Under the pieces are notes generated by a model, which was given only the letters and a program-made list of their open reading frames with translations, had not been told where the DNA came from and ran no database searches. Positions 1 to 7,961 of a DNA stretch of 64,000 nucleotides are shown piece after piece; within the stretch, counting starts at the first letter, position 1; the number at the start of each line of letters is the position of its first letter. The position numbers and the translations under genes are program-made. This DNA is from an uncultured Rhodospirillaceae bacterium (GTDB taxonomy: Bacteria > Pseudomonadota > Alphaproteobacteria > Rhodospirillales > Casp-alpha2). The stretch spans positions 1 to 64,000 of the forward strand of contig CAJWCU010000011.1 of NCBI GenBank assembly GCA_913030825.1, given 5' to 3'.

Positions 1-54
1 AGCAACTGACTTTTAATCAGTAGGTCACAGGTTCGACCCCTGTAGCGCGTACCA
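1..54 (+). tRNA. tRNA-Lys(UUU), 3' part
   Basis: The window opens inside a tRNA gene. The anticodon stem-loop is at 5-21: 5-bp stem, loop CTTTTAA, anticodon TTT, which reads lysine codons. The T arm (GTTCGAC loop) follows, then the acceptor strand and an encoded CCA ending at 54. The 5' half lies before position 1. Positions 9-54 are part of the duplicated attachment core, so the 3' end of this tRNA was rebuilt by the integrated element. Confidence 0.9.
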
Positions 55-55
55 A
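9..55 (+). repeat. attL core, 47-bp direct repeat
   Basis: The sequence from ACTTTTAAT to ACCAA is identical to 16972-17018. It spans the anticodon loop to the CCA end of tRNA-Lys, a typical target for tyrosine integrases. Here it completes an intact tRNA 3' end. Confidence 0.92.
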
Positions 56-84
56 AAAAGTCATTGAAATATATGGCAAAAAAT

Positions 85-117
85 AAAGCCCTCGATCAGA
101 GATGATCGGGGGCTTTT
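85..117 (+). terminator. Rho-independent terminator after tRNA-Lys, element-borne
   Basis: An 11-bp stem at 88-98/103-113 (one G-U pair), extended by A-T pairs, closes a GAGA loop and is followed by TTTT. It lies inside the element, so it appears to replace the host terminator that was pushed to 17024-17058. Confidence 0.8.
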
Positions 118-122
118 CCATT

Positions 123-140
123 GTGGGACCACGGTGGGAC
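123..140 (+). repeat. Left arm-type TGGGAC repeat
   Basis: GTGGGACCACGGTGGGAC holds two TGGGAC units 11 bp apart. An almost identical 18-mer (one mismatch) occurs at 16846-16863 near the other end. Such paired motifs near both ends of an integrative element suggest integrase or excisionase arm sites; this role is inferred. Confidence 0.55.
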
Positions 141-215
141 TAATTCGGATAGGCGTTTTTGCAGGGTACGCGTTCTGTATAGTGTTTGAGGCGGGATGGC
201 GAAGGAGTTCGAAAA

Positions 216-497
216 ATGGAATACGAGCCTGACAAGACGTATTTTGAATACGCTTGCGAGCAAATTTCTAGGGAGGTGGGGCCAAAGCCCCGTGCCCCAA
301 AGGAGATGATCTCTCTAGTATTTTGGTCAGCAGTTACCGTGTTTGCTCCAGCTTACTTTATGAATGTCCCGCCATGGCTCACCTTGTCGATATTGTTGGC
401 CGGTATTTACTTTTTCCAAAAACGTCGCGTCGAACATTGGGAAAATCTCGTTGCGGCCCGCGAAGAGAGCCTCAAAAGAGACGTTCGAGGCTTCTAG
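216..497 (+). CDS. Small two-TM membrane protein (element cargo)
   Basis: A 93-residue protein of unknown function. The ATG at 216 is chosen because AAGGAG lies nine bases upstream; the upstream in-frame start has no such site. An acidic N-terminus is followed by two closely spaced hydrophobic stretches (about residues 33-50 and 54-69, separated by NVPPW) and a charged C-terminus, so it is probably a hairpin membrane protein. It is the first gene inside the left end, and its 3' end overlaps the possible start region of the nuclease pseudogene in another frame. Base composition is less GC-rich than the flanking chromosome. Confidence 0.55.
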   Translation: MEYEPDKTYFEYACEQISREVGPKPRAPKEMISLVFWSAVTVFAPAYFMNVPPWLTLSILLAGIYFFQKRRVEHWENLVAAREESLKRDVRGF

Positions 498-517
498 GAA
501 CATCAGCCTTTGGGGCG

Positions 518-974
518 ATGTTTATTCTGTCCATAACCTCTGTTGCTGCCCAGGACGTGAACGGCAAGCCAGAGGTCTTCGATGGCGACACAATCAAGAT
601 CGAAGGTGAGCGAATCAGGTTGCATGGTATGGACGCGCCAGAGAAGCAGCAGACATGCCATATGGGCGCGGAAGAATACGGCTGCGGTGTCGAAGCCGCC
701 AATTCTCTTTCCGCGCTGGTAGGCGGTCAGAGCGTCACCTGTGAGGCAGTGGATCGCGACCGATACGGCCGCACTGTCGCAAAGTGTTTAGCGGGCCAGC
801 CGTGACATCAATGAAGAAATGGTCCGCAGCGGCTGGGCTGTTGCCTATCGAAAATACTCGATGGACTATGTCGCGGTCGAGTACGCGGCCCGCGTCGCGA
901 AGGTCGGGTTGTGGGCAGATGAGTTTATGCTACCCTGGGAATGGCGAAAAGTCAGATCGAGGAGAGAAAATTGA
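518..974 (+). pseudogene. Thermonuclease-like (SNase) exported nuclease, frameshifted
   Basis: Two reading frames together give a staphylococcal-nuclease-family protein. The first contains the family hallmarks FDGDTIKIEGERIRLHGMDAP and DRDRYGRTVAKC, with cysteine pairs, behind a signal-like stretch ending VAAQD. It stops at 803-805. The second frame, entered by a +1 shift near 800, continues with DINEEMVRSGWAVAYRKYS and YAARVAKVGLW, the normal C-terminal half, to a stop at 972-974. One extra base in AGCGGGCCAGCCGTGAC would explain this. The true start may be a TTG near 437, which would give a fuller n-region. It could be a sequencing error or a real inactivation. Confidence 0.75.
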
Positions 975-1675
975 GCAGTCTGCGATTTTTTTTCGGTGTT
1001 TGGGTTTTTGTTGGTTTGGTCGCTTTCTCATCGGTAGCAACAGCTGGGAGCAAACCGAATACCTTTTGGATGGATAGAGAGGAAAAGCCAGGAATTTGCT
1101 ATGGCAACAGCCATCATCTCTATGCTCGAAGCAAGCTGATTGGGTACGCGCATCTTTCTATCAGTAACTTTGAAAGTGAATCTGATGATGTTGAAGAGTT
1201 AGGTGTCGAAGTTAAAAGGAGCGACGGGCTTGGATTAGATATATACGAGGAATTTTTGAAATCTATTAGAGAACATAATCCAGCACTAGATTTTCGGCCC
1301 GAATTAGAAGTGGATGCGGACAAGAAAAGGCAGGAATGCCTCGACAATAGTCGCAATTCCAAAGAAGATTTTTTTATCAGATATCAAAAATGTCGTGCTG
1401 AAAGCAGTGCCTTTATTAGTTCTGTATACGGAAATGCGATCACACAATTTTTCTGCAATGTTAAAATTAAAGATAAGCGCTTTCCAATCCTGGCCTACAC
1501 GGGCTGTTCCATCAATATCGGTAGTAAGTTTGAGTATCGGGGCGAAAATGCCAGGGAGCTAACGGATATACGGGCCTTTGAGCCGTCCTCGGTGAAGCAA
1601 GGTCTAGTTCGGATGCTCGATCAACACGTTGAAGAACTCTCTAAAATTTTTGAACTGGTTAAACGGTGCAGATGA
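971..1675 (+). CDS. Secreted protein of unknown function
   Basis: The TTG at 971 is preferred: AGGAG lies just upstream at 960-964 and the product then begins with a clean signal peptide (SSLRFFFGVWVFVGLVAFSS, cleavage near ATAG). An ATG at 941 would add ten residues. The start overlaps the nuclease stop, suggesting coupling. The mature part, about 210 residues, has several cysteines (ICYG, QECL, QKCR, FFCN, GCS, KRCR) that could form disulfides in the periplasm. I do not recognise the family. The gene is clearly AT-richer than the chromosome, a sign of separate ancestry. Confidence 0.6.
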   Translation: MSSLRFFFGVWVFVGLVAFSSVATAGSKPNTFWMDREEKPGICYGNSHHLYARSKLIGYAHLSISNFESESDDVEELGVEVKRSDGLGLDIYEEFLKSIREHNPALDFRPELEVDADKKRQECLDNSRNSKEDFFIRYQKCRAESSAFISSVYGNAITQFFCNVKIKDKRFPILAYTGCSINIGSKFEYRGENARELTDIRAFEPSSVKQGLVRMLDQHVEELSKIFELVKRCR

Positions 1676-1872
1676 GCAGCGACCGGGACATCTACCGCTG
1701 CGCCAAGCTGCTGATAGACCGCTATGGCGACGACGGCGCGCTCGACCATTGCGACGAGCGGATCGCGGCGCTGGCCGGTGAAGAGGATGGCGTGATTGTC
1801 TGGAAGGGGATCAAGGTCGCCGTCGGACACTTGCTAGCAGGTGCGCCGGGGCCGGATGATGTGGTGAATTGA
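1672..1872 (+). CDS. DUF6961-like small protein
   Basis: A 66-residue protein starting at ATG 1672, overlapping the previous stop as ATGA. The pattern DRDIYRCAKLLIDRYGDDGA, then an alanine-rich helix and W-K-x-I-x-x-A-V near the end, matches the small helical family I know from alphaproteobacteria as DUF6961-like; function is unknown. Two further members lie in the host part of this window at 18135-18398 and 26761-26952, making this copy a candidate for host-derived cargo or a phage-borne regulator. The family assignment is from memory of the motif. Confidence 0.55.
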   Translation: MSSDRDIYRCAKLLIDRYGDDGALDHCDERIAALAGEEDGVIVWKGIKVAVGHLLAGAPGPDDVVN

Positions 1873-2037
1873 GCGGCTGACCTGGGGACAACTTCTGAAT
1901 ATCGTTGATAAGAAAGCGTAAATCACTATTGCGGCTGCATTGGCTTCGGGCGTACACGCTAGATATTGAGGCTTCGGCATGGCGTTTTTTCCATATATCG
2001 CGCTACGCCGAAGCCAAATTTAGCGCCGGAGCCGAGT

Positions 2038-2754
2038 ATGCACCTGATTTACTACGATGAAGTCAAATACGATCCGCCCAAGCAGGACAGGTATTGGTTG
2101 GGCGGCATCTGCGTTCCGTCGCAATCTGTACCAGAAATCGAAGACGAGGTGAACTCGATAGCGGACGACATATTCGGCTCACGCACATTGAGAAGGTCGA
2201 CCGAAATTCATGGGATCGAATTATGCCGGGGGAACGGCAACTTTAAAGGTCGTGAATTTGATTTACGGCTCGATGCCTTAGCTCGTTTATTGGCAATTCT
2301 AAAGCGCGATGATGTCTTTCAGATCATCGCCTGTATCAATCCGGGCAATTTGGCCTATACCTCGGCAGACCCTGATGAAATAGCCTTCATGTTTTTCATC
2401 GAGCAGGTCGATATTCTGTTGTCGGAGAAAGACAGCTTGGGGATGTTGTTCGGTGATTATGACGAGCCGATGATCGGGCGTTCAGTTGCCAGCCTTTCGC
2501 AGTATCGCGAAATCGGAACGGATTGGAGAAGAGCGCGCGAGATTACGAACTTGATCGATACGGTACACTTCGCGAGGTCACACCATAGCCGACTGATCCA
2601 GCTAGCTGACGTCTTCCTTTACTGCTACCAATTTGAACGGCAGGAAAACCAAGCCCCCTGGCGTGCGAAGATCGCGCAAACTATCAAGGATAGTGGCGCT
2701 TTGTTCCTGAACAAACATCGGTTCTGGCCGCAAGAGCGGACGTGGTATCGATGA
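2038..2754 (+). CDS. DUF3800 domain protein
   Basis: A 238-residue protein. It opens with MHLIYYDEVKYD, the beta-strand-plus-acidic-residue pattern of DUF3800 (usually IDESG), and closes with RLIQLADVFLYCYQ, the family's conserved C-terminal LQLAD motif. DUF3800 proteins are predicted RNase H-fold enzymes, common on mobile elements and in defence neighbourhoods, but their activity is not established. The ATG at 2038 is chosen because GGAG lies seven bases upstream and the family motif begins there; the open frame extends upstream to 1966. It stands alone on the plus strand within the cargo. Confidence 0.7.
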   Translation: MHLIYYDEVKYDPPKQDRYWLGGICVPSQSVPEIEDEVNSIADDIFGSRTLRRSTEIHGIELCRGNGNFKGREFDLRLDALARLLAILKRDDVFQIIACINPGNLAYTSADPDEIAFMFFIEQVDILLSEKDSLGMLFGDYDEPMIGRSVASLSQYREIGTDWRRAREITNLIDTVHFARSHHSRLIQLADVFLYCYQFERQENQAPWRAKIAQTIKDSGALFLNKHRFWPQERTWYR

Positions 2755-2848
2755 ATTAGCAGCGACCGGCGTTCATAAGAACTGGCAAGGTTATGCACCT
2801 ATGCACTGCCGGTCGCTCTTTCCCTGATGCGTGAGTTTTATCGGGAAG

Positions 2849-3058
2849 TCAACCGACCATCGACCTCGCCAGCCGCGCTTCGTCACTGTCCTGATCCGCG
2901 CCCATCATTTTGACGAGCAGGCGGGCCTTAGTTCGCAGATCAGCCTCTGTGGTAGCCGGAGCCGCGATCAGGGCCTCGATATGCCTGTTGATCGCTTCGT
3001 CGTCGTCAGCGGCCTCCGCGGCGGCCAGGGCGTCGAAAATGTCAGTGAGGGTCTGCAT
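2849..3058 (-). CDS. Small acidic helical protein, unknown
   Basis: A 69-residue protein, reverse strand, with GGAGG seven bases before the ATG, which favours this strand over the opposing open frames. The sequence is rich in alanine, aspartate and glutamate and predicted to be all-helical (LTDIFDALAAAEAADDDEA). No domain is recognised. It is divergent from the membrane-protein gene at 3203, with an inverted-repeat region between them, so it could be a regulator or a partner, but this is inference from layout only. Confidence 0.55.
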   Translation of the reverse strand: MQTLTDIFDALAAAEAADDDEAINRHIEALIAAPATTEADLRTKARLLVKMMGADQDSDEARLARSMVG

Positions 3059-3132
3059 GGAATTGCCTCCATCTCGGGTTGATGTCGGCTTCCAATTGTA
3101 GGCAGAAACTCGCGGCTGTCAGTAGATGGTTC

Positions 3133-3157
3133 GTCAACCGTTGACGTATTATCAACG
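3133..3157. promoter_or_regulatory. Overlapping CGTTGA/TCAACG inverted repeats
   Basis: GTCAACCGTTGAC (3133-3145) is an inverted repeat. Its right half also pairs with TCAACG at 3152-3157 across seven bases. It lies between the divergent genes at 3058 (minus) and 3203 (plus), and TTGACG here could be a -35 element. It looks like a repressor operator. Confidence 0.4.
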
Positions 3158-3202
3158 TTCTAATTTATGTGTTTCCCTGTTTGAAGGGCGCGTGAGCGAA
3201 TA

Positions 3203-3538
3203 ATGGCGGACGAAGCATCAGAAGACAAAATGCCGGTTTGGGATCAGGTGAAGGTTTGGCTGGTCATCATCGTGGTCGTGGTCGTGATAATCAGCGGAGT
3301 GCTAAAGCTGTTGGAGCCCAAAAAGCAAACGGTGGATGGTTGCCTTAATGATCGCATAGCAAAAGCTGCCTCAAACTGTGTGGCCGCTTATTCTAAAGAC
3401 ACCGATAATAAACTTGAGAATTGCTTGAAAAGGGTCGACTTGGCGCAAAGAGGGACTAAGGCCGACTGTGAACGCTTTATCAGGCAGTTAGAGCGTGACA
3501 GACCTGATAGTTGGTTTAAGCGCACTTTTTCAAATTAG
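3203..3538 (+). CDS. Single-TM protein with cysteine-rich tail
   Basis: A 111-residue protein. Residues about 14-36 are a strongly hydrophobic helix (VWLVIIVVVVVIISGVLKLL), followed by a soluble domain with four cysteines spaced through GCLNDR, SNCVAAY, ENCLKR and ADCERF. The layout suggests an N-in anchor and a periplasmic, probably disulfide-bonded helical domain. The family is not recognised. It is part of the low-GC cargo at the left of the element; the inverted repeats upstream may control it. Confidence 0.6.
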   Translation: MADEASEDKMPVWDQVKVWLVIIVVVVVIISGVLKLLEPKKQTVDGCLNDRIAKAASNCVAAYSKDTDNKLENCLKRVDLAQRGTKADCERFIRQLERDRPDSWFKRTFSN

Positions 3539-3727
3539 GATTTTGCTGCCGATGCGTGAGGCTGGCCCCGCGTCGGAGCGCCAGGACGAACACCGCAAAC
3601 AAGGCGGGCCGATTGCCGTCCGACGGGGGCCAAGGCGAAAGTATCCGGAACGTCAAAACTTATCAACGGTTGCAAATTCTACCTTATCCCGAAATCCTGT
3701 GATTGAGATTTTGTATTGGAGGCGGGA

Positions 3728-4090
3728 ATGGCTTCGCGGATTTTTTTGGCTTCGTTTCTTATTTCGATGATCGCTTACAGTACGGATGTTTTCGCGGGAT
3801 TTTTTGAGACCGGAAATTCGTTGTACAGCGATTGCGAGGGCGAGGACTTCAAGAAATTTAAGTGCTTCGGCTACGTGGTGGGGGCCTATGACATGCATGC
3901 TTTTATGGCGGCAGCAATCAAGCGATCAGGTGGAAAACAAGTGATCTGTGGCCCCGACGGGTTAACTGTGGGCCAGATGCGGGACGTTGTGGTCAAATAC
4001 TTGAAGGATAATCCCGACAAGCGCCATCACCCGGCGTCGATCCTTGCGTTCGCTGCTTTCGCCGACGCTTGGCCGTGTCCAAACAATTGA
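3728..4090 (+). CDS. Rap1a/Tai-type immunity-like periplasmic protein
   Basis: A 120-residue protein with a signal peptide (MASRIFLASFLISMIAYSTD, cleavage near FAG). The mature part follows the Rap1a/Tai family plan: GNSLYSDCEG, then KCFGYVVGAYD, then CGPDGLTVGQMRDVVVKYL, NPDKRH and a final AWPC. These proteins neutralise type VI amidase effectors such as Ssp or Tae4 in the periplasm, and related domains occur without effectors. ATG 3728 has GGAGG six bases upstream. No effector gene is beside it. On a mobile element it may protect the host from rivals; that role is inferred. Confidence 0.7.
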   Translation: MASRIFLASFLISMIAYSTDVFAGFFETGNSLYSDCEGEDFKKFKCFGYVVGAYDMHAFMAAAIKRSGGKQVICGPDGLTVGQMRDVVVKYLKDNPDKRHHPASILAFAAFADAWPCPNN

Positions 4091-4092
4091 AA

Positions 4093-4395
4093 TTATTTTG
4101 GTTTTATATCGCGAATGCGGGTTTCCGCCGCTCGCAGGCGATCCGCCAAACCGACGCAATGATCTCTGGGCAATTGGTAGGATATGGCAAGGCGTCTCTC
4201 GTCTGGTGCTTCTGGGTTATCTGCGATCCATTGTTCAGCGGCCTTATCTCGCTTGCCCTCCGAAGCGGCGACCCGGATCGCGCCTCGACAGCAGCGACGG
4301 CGCATATACATGATCCATGCGGCTTCGGCCGCGCCGGGAGCTTGTTGGGCTTGCAGCCGCTTCATCTGGCGGCGCATTGCACGGCTGGTCGTCAT
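4093..4395 (-). CDS. Unknown basic protein, last gene of element operon
   Basis: A 100-residue protein starting at ATG 4395, overlapping the upstream stop as ATGA. It is arginine-rich (MTTSRAMRRQMKRLQ at the start, many RR and KR pairs later) and probably helical. No domain is recognised. It is the last gene of the long minus-strand train and runs convergently into the Rap1a-like gene, three bases away. In podovirus-like maps genes after the ejection proteins are often packaging or lysis genes, but nothing in the sequence shows either function. Confidence 0.5.
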   Translation of the reverse strand: MTTSRAMRRQMKRLQAQQAPGAAEAAWIMYMRRRCCRGAIRVAASEGKRDKAAEQWIADNPEAPDERRLAISYQLPRDHCVGLADRLRAAETRIRDIKPK

Positions 4396-4838
4396 TCCTG
4401 ACCTCGCTTCCATTCCTCGAACATCTCCGCAACCTCGCTGGTTTCCAGCGTGCGTCGATAGCCGTCGATGAGGTCTTTGACTGCCTGCGCTTCTTCCAAA
4501 GTCATTTCGCCCCGCCCGGTCAGCGTCAGGACTTCCGCCATTGCGTTCGCCGCGTCTTCCGCCGTTTTGATCTCGGGCAGTTTGAAGGTGACGGTCGTTT
4601 CCGATCCGGCCTTTCGCCGCGCCGCGTAATAGGGCAAGAGGGCCTTGTCGCATTCCATCATCCCGGCGAGCTCGCCAGCCGCCTCAAACTTCTTTCGCAG
4701 TGCGATCAAGCCCTCGACCGGGCTGGCCTTGTTCTTATCGATCAGCGCGATGACCTCGCGAGTGCGTAGGTTCGTCTGTCCCGGTTTTCGGCCTCGGTCA
4801 TTGCCTTTGCTCGGGCCGCGCGTCTTCTTCGCCGCCAT
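4392..4838 (-). CDS. Unknown phage-type protein, possible packaging or DNA-binding
   Basis: A 148-residue protein whose ATG overlaps the stop of the large ejection-like gene by one base (TGATG). The N-terminus is very basic (AAKKTRGPSKGNDRGRKPGQ) and could bind nucleic acid; the rest is acidic and helical (AGELAGMMECDKALLPYY, EVLTLTGRGEMTLEEAQAVK). In T7-like viruses the small terminase lies near this place, so that is one possibility, but I see no diagnostic motif. It is translationally coupled with both neighbours. Confidence 0.5.
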   Translation of the reverse strand: MAAKKTRGPSKGNDRGRKPGQTNLRTREVIALIDKNKASPVEGLIALRKKFEAAGELAGMMECDKALLPYYAARRKAGSETTVTFKLPEIKTAEDAANAMAEVLTLTGRGEMTLEEAQAVKDLIDGYRRTLETSEVAEMFEEWKRGQE

Positions 4839-7800
4839 CAGCGTCCCTTGAGCTCAAGTTCTTCCGCCGTCTCGTCTTCGAGGGCATTGAGCAGGCCTCG
4901 GATGTACCAGAGGTTTTGGTAGGGGAGCAGGCGGCGGGCCGCGCGGATGTCAGACCGTTTCAATTCGCCCGTCGCGGCCGCGCCTGCTACGCGGAAGGCG
5001 TCCTCGCCCAGGCCGAACGTCGGCCCCAGGACGGACCCGACGGCATTGCGGACGGCGTAGCGCGAGAGCGTCGGCCCGCCAGTCAAGGCGTTGGCTCCGA
5101 TAGCGCCACGGCTCACCTTCTCGACCATGCCATTCAGATCGAACAACCAGCCGGTAATGCCGCTGCGGTCGACGGCCTCCGCAACCCAAACTCTCGGATT
5201 GTCGCTCGGCTCTTTCCCGGCAAGGCGGGTCTTTGACCAATAGACGCCAGCGCCAAGTGCCAACATCAGAGCGGCTCCGTTGGCGGTGGCGAGGTCTTTG
5301 CGCTGCAGCCCGGAGATCAACATCCGCTGCGTCGACGCGAAAGCGAAGCTACGGAATTGGCCGACGACCTTGCCGAGTTCATTCGACATCCAGAGTGGGC
5401 GATCCCCGATCCCTGGCGTGATAATCGTGCGGTCGACATCCTTCTGCAGTGCGCCTCGGAACGCCTCCACGGCCTCGCGGTCCGTCCAACGCGCAGTATC
5501 GGCGATGCGCACTGTCCCGTTGCTCTGCCCGAACTTCTCGAACATGTCGGCGATGGCGACGGCGCGGCCATAGTTGATCCCGCTGGACGCCAGCTTCTTG
5601 ATATCCGGCTTCGTCGCTTTGCCTGCCTTGACGCGTTTCGCCGTGTCGATGATCCGCGATCCGATGATCGTCGCGGACCATTGTTTCATGGCGGCATTCC
5701 AAGGCGACATCATGTTGACCAGAGAGAAGGTATTCGCCATGCCCTGCAGGCCCGTCTCGATCCGGCTGTATCGACCGTAGCCATCGCCCAGGTCCGCAAG
5801 CTGCAGGGCGCGGGTGTCCATGACCATATCCAGCGCCGTACCGGCTAGTTTTGCTTCATGCCCGGCCAGCCGGACACTTCGCAGGTTCGTGACCAGGGGG
5901 ACGACGCCATGCTTGAACGAGCGCCACAGACCTTCGGTCATTACCGGCCGGGCCACGTCGGTCATGGACGAGATCAACACGCCCCCAAGGATGCGAAGAT
6001 AATTCAGCGTCCGCACACCACGGGCTGCGCGAATGACGGGATGATAGGGGTCGGCGGGGGAACCGAAAGTGCCGCGAAGCCGATCTCGCATGGCTTCGAG
6101 GTCGCGAATGTCAGCGCGCCGCTGCGCGTCGACTTTCTTCCGCTGACGATCGCTCGTCGCTTTGTTGATCGTCCGGGTGTAGTCGTCGTTCACCTTGGCG
6201 ATGGTGCCGTCGATTTCCGGCGTGCCGAACGCCTTCGCGAGTTCCACGTCCGGCGCGATGGTGCGGACATAGAACTCGCTGACGAGTTCGATATCGGATA
6301 GCAGGAAATCCTCGATCCGCTCGTCCTCGATACTGAACGTGCGTTCCTTCAAGGGGCCACGGTTGAGGCGCGTCGCCTGATAGGGAACTCGACCGTCCGG
6401 CGTCTGCAGGATCGTGTCGATGATCTGATCCGCGATGTCTTCGAGTTCGATGTCTTCCAGGCCCGCGAGCGACAGGTCTTCGCGCATCTTGTCGATCCGC
6501 GCCTCGATCTTGCCGATGACCTCGGCATCGCCAGCGGTTTCTGCCCGGCGCAACGCAGCGGATAGGTCGGCCTCGCGCTCCGCCTTCGTGCGGCTGACCT
6601 CATCGCGGCGATCCATCAGCCAATCGGTGATGCGCGCTTTGAATGTCGGCCGTTCCTTGACGATCTTCGTCGTGTCGTAGACGCGGGTCAGGTAGGACAG
6701 GGCCGTGTCGACATCCACGTCTTCCGGCAGCAGTCCGGCTTCGATGGCCTCCCGTTTCAAGGGCTCGAACACGCGATTGCGGAAGTATTCGGCCGCGGCT
6801 TGCACTTCCGGGGTTTCGCTCTGATCGCCGCGACGCATGGCTCTCCCGACTTCCGCTCGGAATTGGTTATATGTCATGCGACGCCCGGTCTTGCGGACCT
6901 TGTCCGCCAAGGCGATCCCCGTAGCGCGCAACCGCCCGCCATCAGGGTTGCCCGTAGCGTATTTGACGAACTCTCGATCAAGGGCCGTGTAGGCATCATT
7001 GAGAGCCGCCTGATGGAACTTGACGCGCGTCTCGACGCTGATCGGCGTCGCGATCCCGTCGGCGTTCTTAGCCAGATCGACCGGGACTTCGGCGAGTACC
7101 TGCGCCGCCTTGCGGACTTCGTTCGACGGGCTGTTCAAGACCCGCATGATCGGCGAGGCGAAGGCGAGGCGCTTTTCCAGGCTAAGCGCACTGACGAGCG
7201 TGTTGTCTTCGATGGTCGTGTTATCGGCCTGCCGTGCGCCGACGCTGCTCTCGAAGGGCGTCCAGGGATCAACGACATCATCCGGGGGCGGGGCCAGGTC
7301 TTTTTCGACCCGCTTGGAGAGATCGTCGAACTGCGGCTTTGTCAGGTACTTCCCGGCGACGCCGCCGAGGATGCCAGAAAGAAAAGTCGCACCGCCGATG
7401 GCGACAACGCTCTCTTCGGCCGTGCGAGTTTCCTGTGTCGCGTGAAGCGCGCCTTCCGTGATCGTTGCGCCGATGGCACCTGCCCGCGCTGCTTGCAGTC
7501 CAGTTTTCAAGACGCCCGCGCCGACTTTGATCTGCCCGCCGACGGGGATCAGGATCAGCGGGTCGAGCATTCCGGCCGCGAATGAGGCTGCGTATCCCCA
7601 TCCTCCGGCCGCTCGCAGGATCGCCTTGTCCTTGCCCTCGCGGTCTATCTGCGAGATCAGGCGCTCGGTTTCGGCAGGCGATTGGACATGGACGAAGCGA
7701 TCCGCGTAACCCTCATATCCGGCGATGGGAAGTGCGCCTGTCGCGTCCGGCTCGAAAGGCGTGTAGTCCGCAACCGGCTCTGCATCGACGCTGTCTTCTC

Positions 7801-7960
7801 TCGCGAGGAAGCTGCCGATGGTGTTTTCCAGCCGGAACGCCGCGCCGATGGTGTCCGCAACAGAGTAATCATCACCATCGGACGCGGCGTTGGCTGGCGG
7901 CTGCGGAAGGCGGGCCACAGCGCCAAGAGGGGCAGGGGTATCGTCATGGATAAGGGGCAT
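4838..7960 (-). CDS. Large internal virion / ejection protein-like
   Basis: About 1040 residues from ATG 7960; the open frame runs 50 codons further but the upstream gene ends at 7962. The N-terminal third has small hydrophobic stretches (AGGWGYAASFAAGMLDPLIL, VVAIGGATFLSGILGGVAGK), the middle is long charged helices, and the end carries RRLLPYQNLWYIRGLL, a signature I associate with podovirus-type internal core proteins placed after gp14- and gp15-like genes. No lysozyme or transglycosylase motif was seen. Such proteins are carried in the capsid and pass into the cell with DNA. Here they occur without capsid genes. Confidence 0.65.
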   Translation of the reverse strand: MPLIHDDTPAPLGAVARLPQPPANAASDGDDYSVADTIGAAFRLENTIGSFLAREDSVDAEPVADYTPFEPDATGALPIAGYEGYADRFVHVQSPAETERLISQIDREGKDKAILRAAGGWGYAASFAAGMLDPLILIPVGGQIKVGAGVLKTGLQAARAGAIGATITEGALHATQETRTAEESVVAIGGATFLSGILGGVAGKYLTKPQFDDLSKRVEKDLAPPPDDVVDPWTPFESSVGARQADNTTIEDNTLVSALSLEKRLAFASPIMRVLNSPSNEVRKAAQVLAEVPVDLAKNADGIATPISVETRVKFHQAALNDAYTALDREFVKYATGNPDGGRLRATGIALADKVRKTGRRMTYNQFRAEVGRAMRRGDQSETPEVQAAAEYFRNRVFEPLKREAIEAGLLPEDVDVDTALSYLTRVYDTTKIVKERPTFKARITDWLMDRRDEVSRTKAEREADLSAALRRAETAGDAEVIGKIEARIDKMREDLSLAGLEDIELEDIADQIIDTILQTPDGRVPYQATRLNRGPLKERTFSIEDERIEDFLLSDIELVSEFYVRTIAPDVELAKAFGTPEIDGTIAKVNDDYTRTINKATSDRQRKKVDAQRRADIRDLEAMRDRLRGTFGSPADPYHPVIRAARGVRTLNYLRILGGVLISSMTDVARPVMTEGLWRSFKHGVVPLVTNLRSVRLAGHEAKLAGTALDMVMDTRALQLADLGDGYGRYSRIETGLQGMANTFSLVNMMSPWNAAMKQWSATIIGSRIIDTAKRVKAGKATKPDIKKLASSGINYGRAVAIADMFEKFGQSNGTVRIADTARWTDREAVEAFRGALQKDVDRTIITPGIGDRPLWMSNELGKVVGQFRSFAFASTQRMLISGLQRKDLATANGAALMLALGAGVYWSKTRLAGKEPSDNPRVWVAEAVDRSGITGWLFDLNGMVEKVSRGAIGANALTGGPTLSRYAVRNAVGSVLGPTFGLGEDAFRVAGAAATGELKRSDIRAARRLLPYQNLWYIRGLLNALEDETAEELELKGR

Positions 7961-7961
7961 A

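Noticed and set aside
3495-3770. 91-codon plus-strand frame between two cargo genes
   Set aside because: It overlaps the end of one gene and the signal-peptide region of the Rap1a-like gene in another frame, and shows no domain.
4838-7960. A polyvalent or toxin-type reading of the 1040-residue protein
   Set aside because: No protease, nuclease or ADP-ribosyltransferase motif was visible; the C-terminal signature and gene order fit an ejection protein better.
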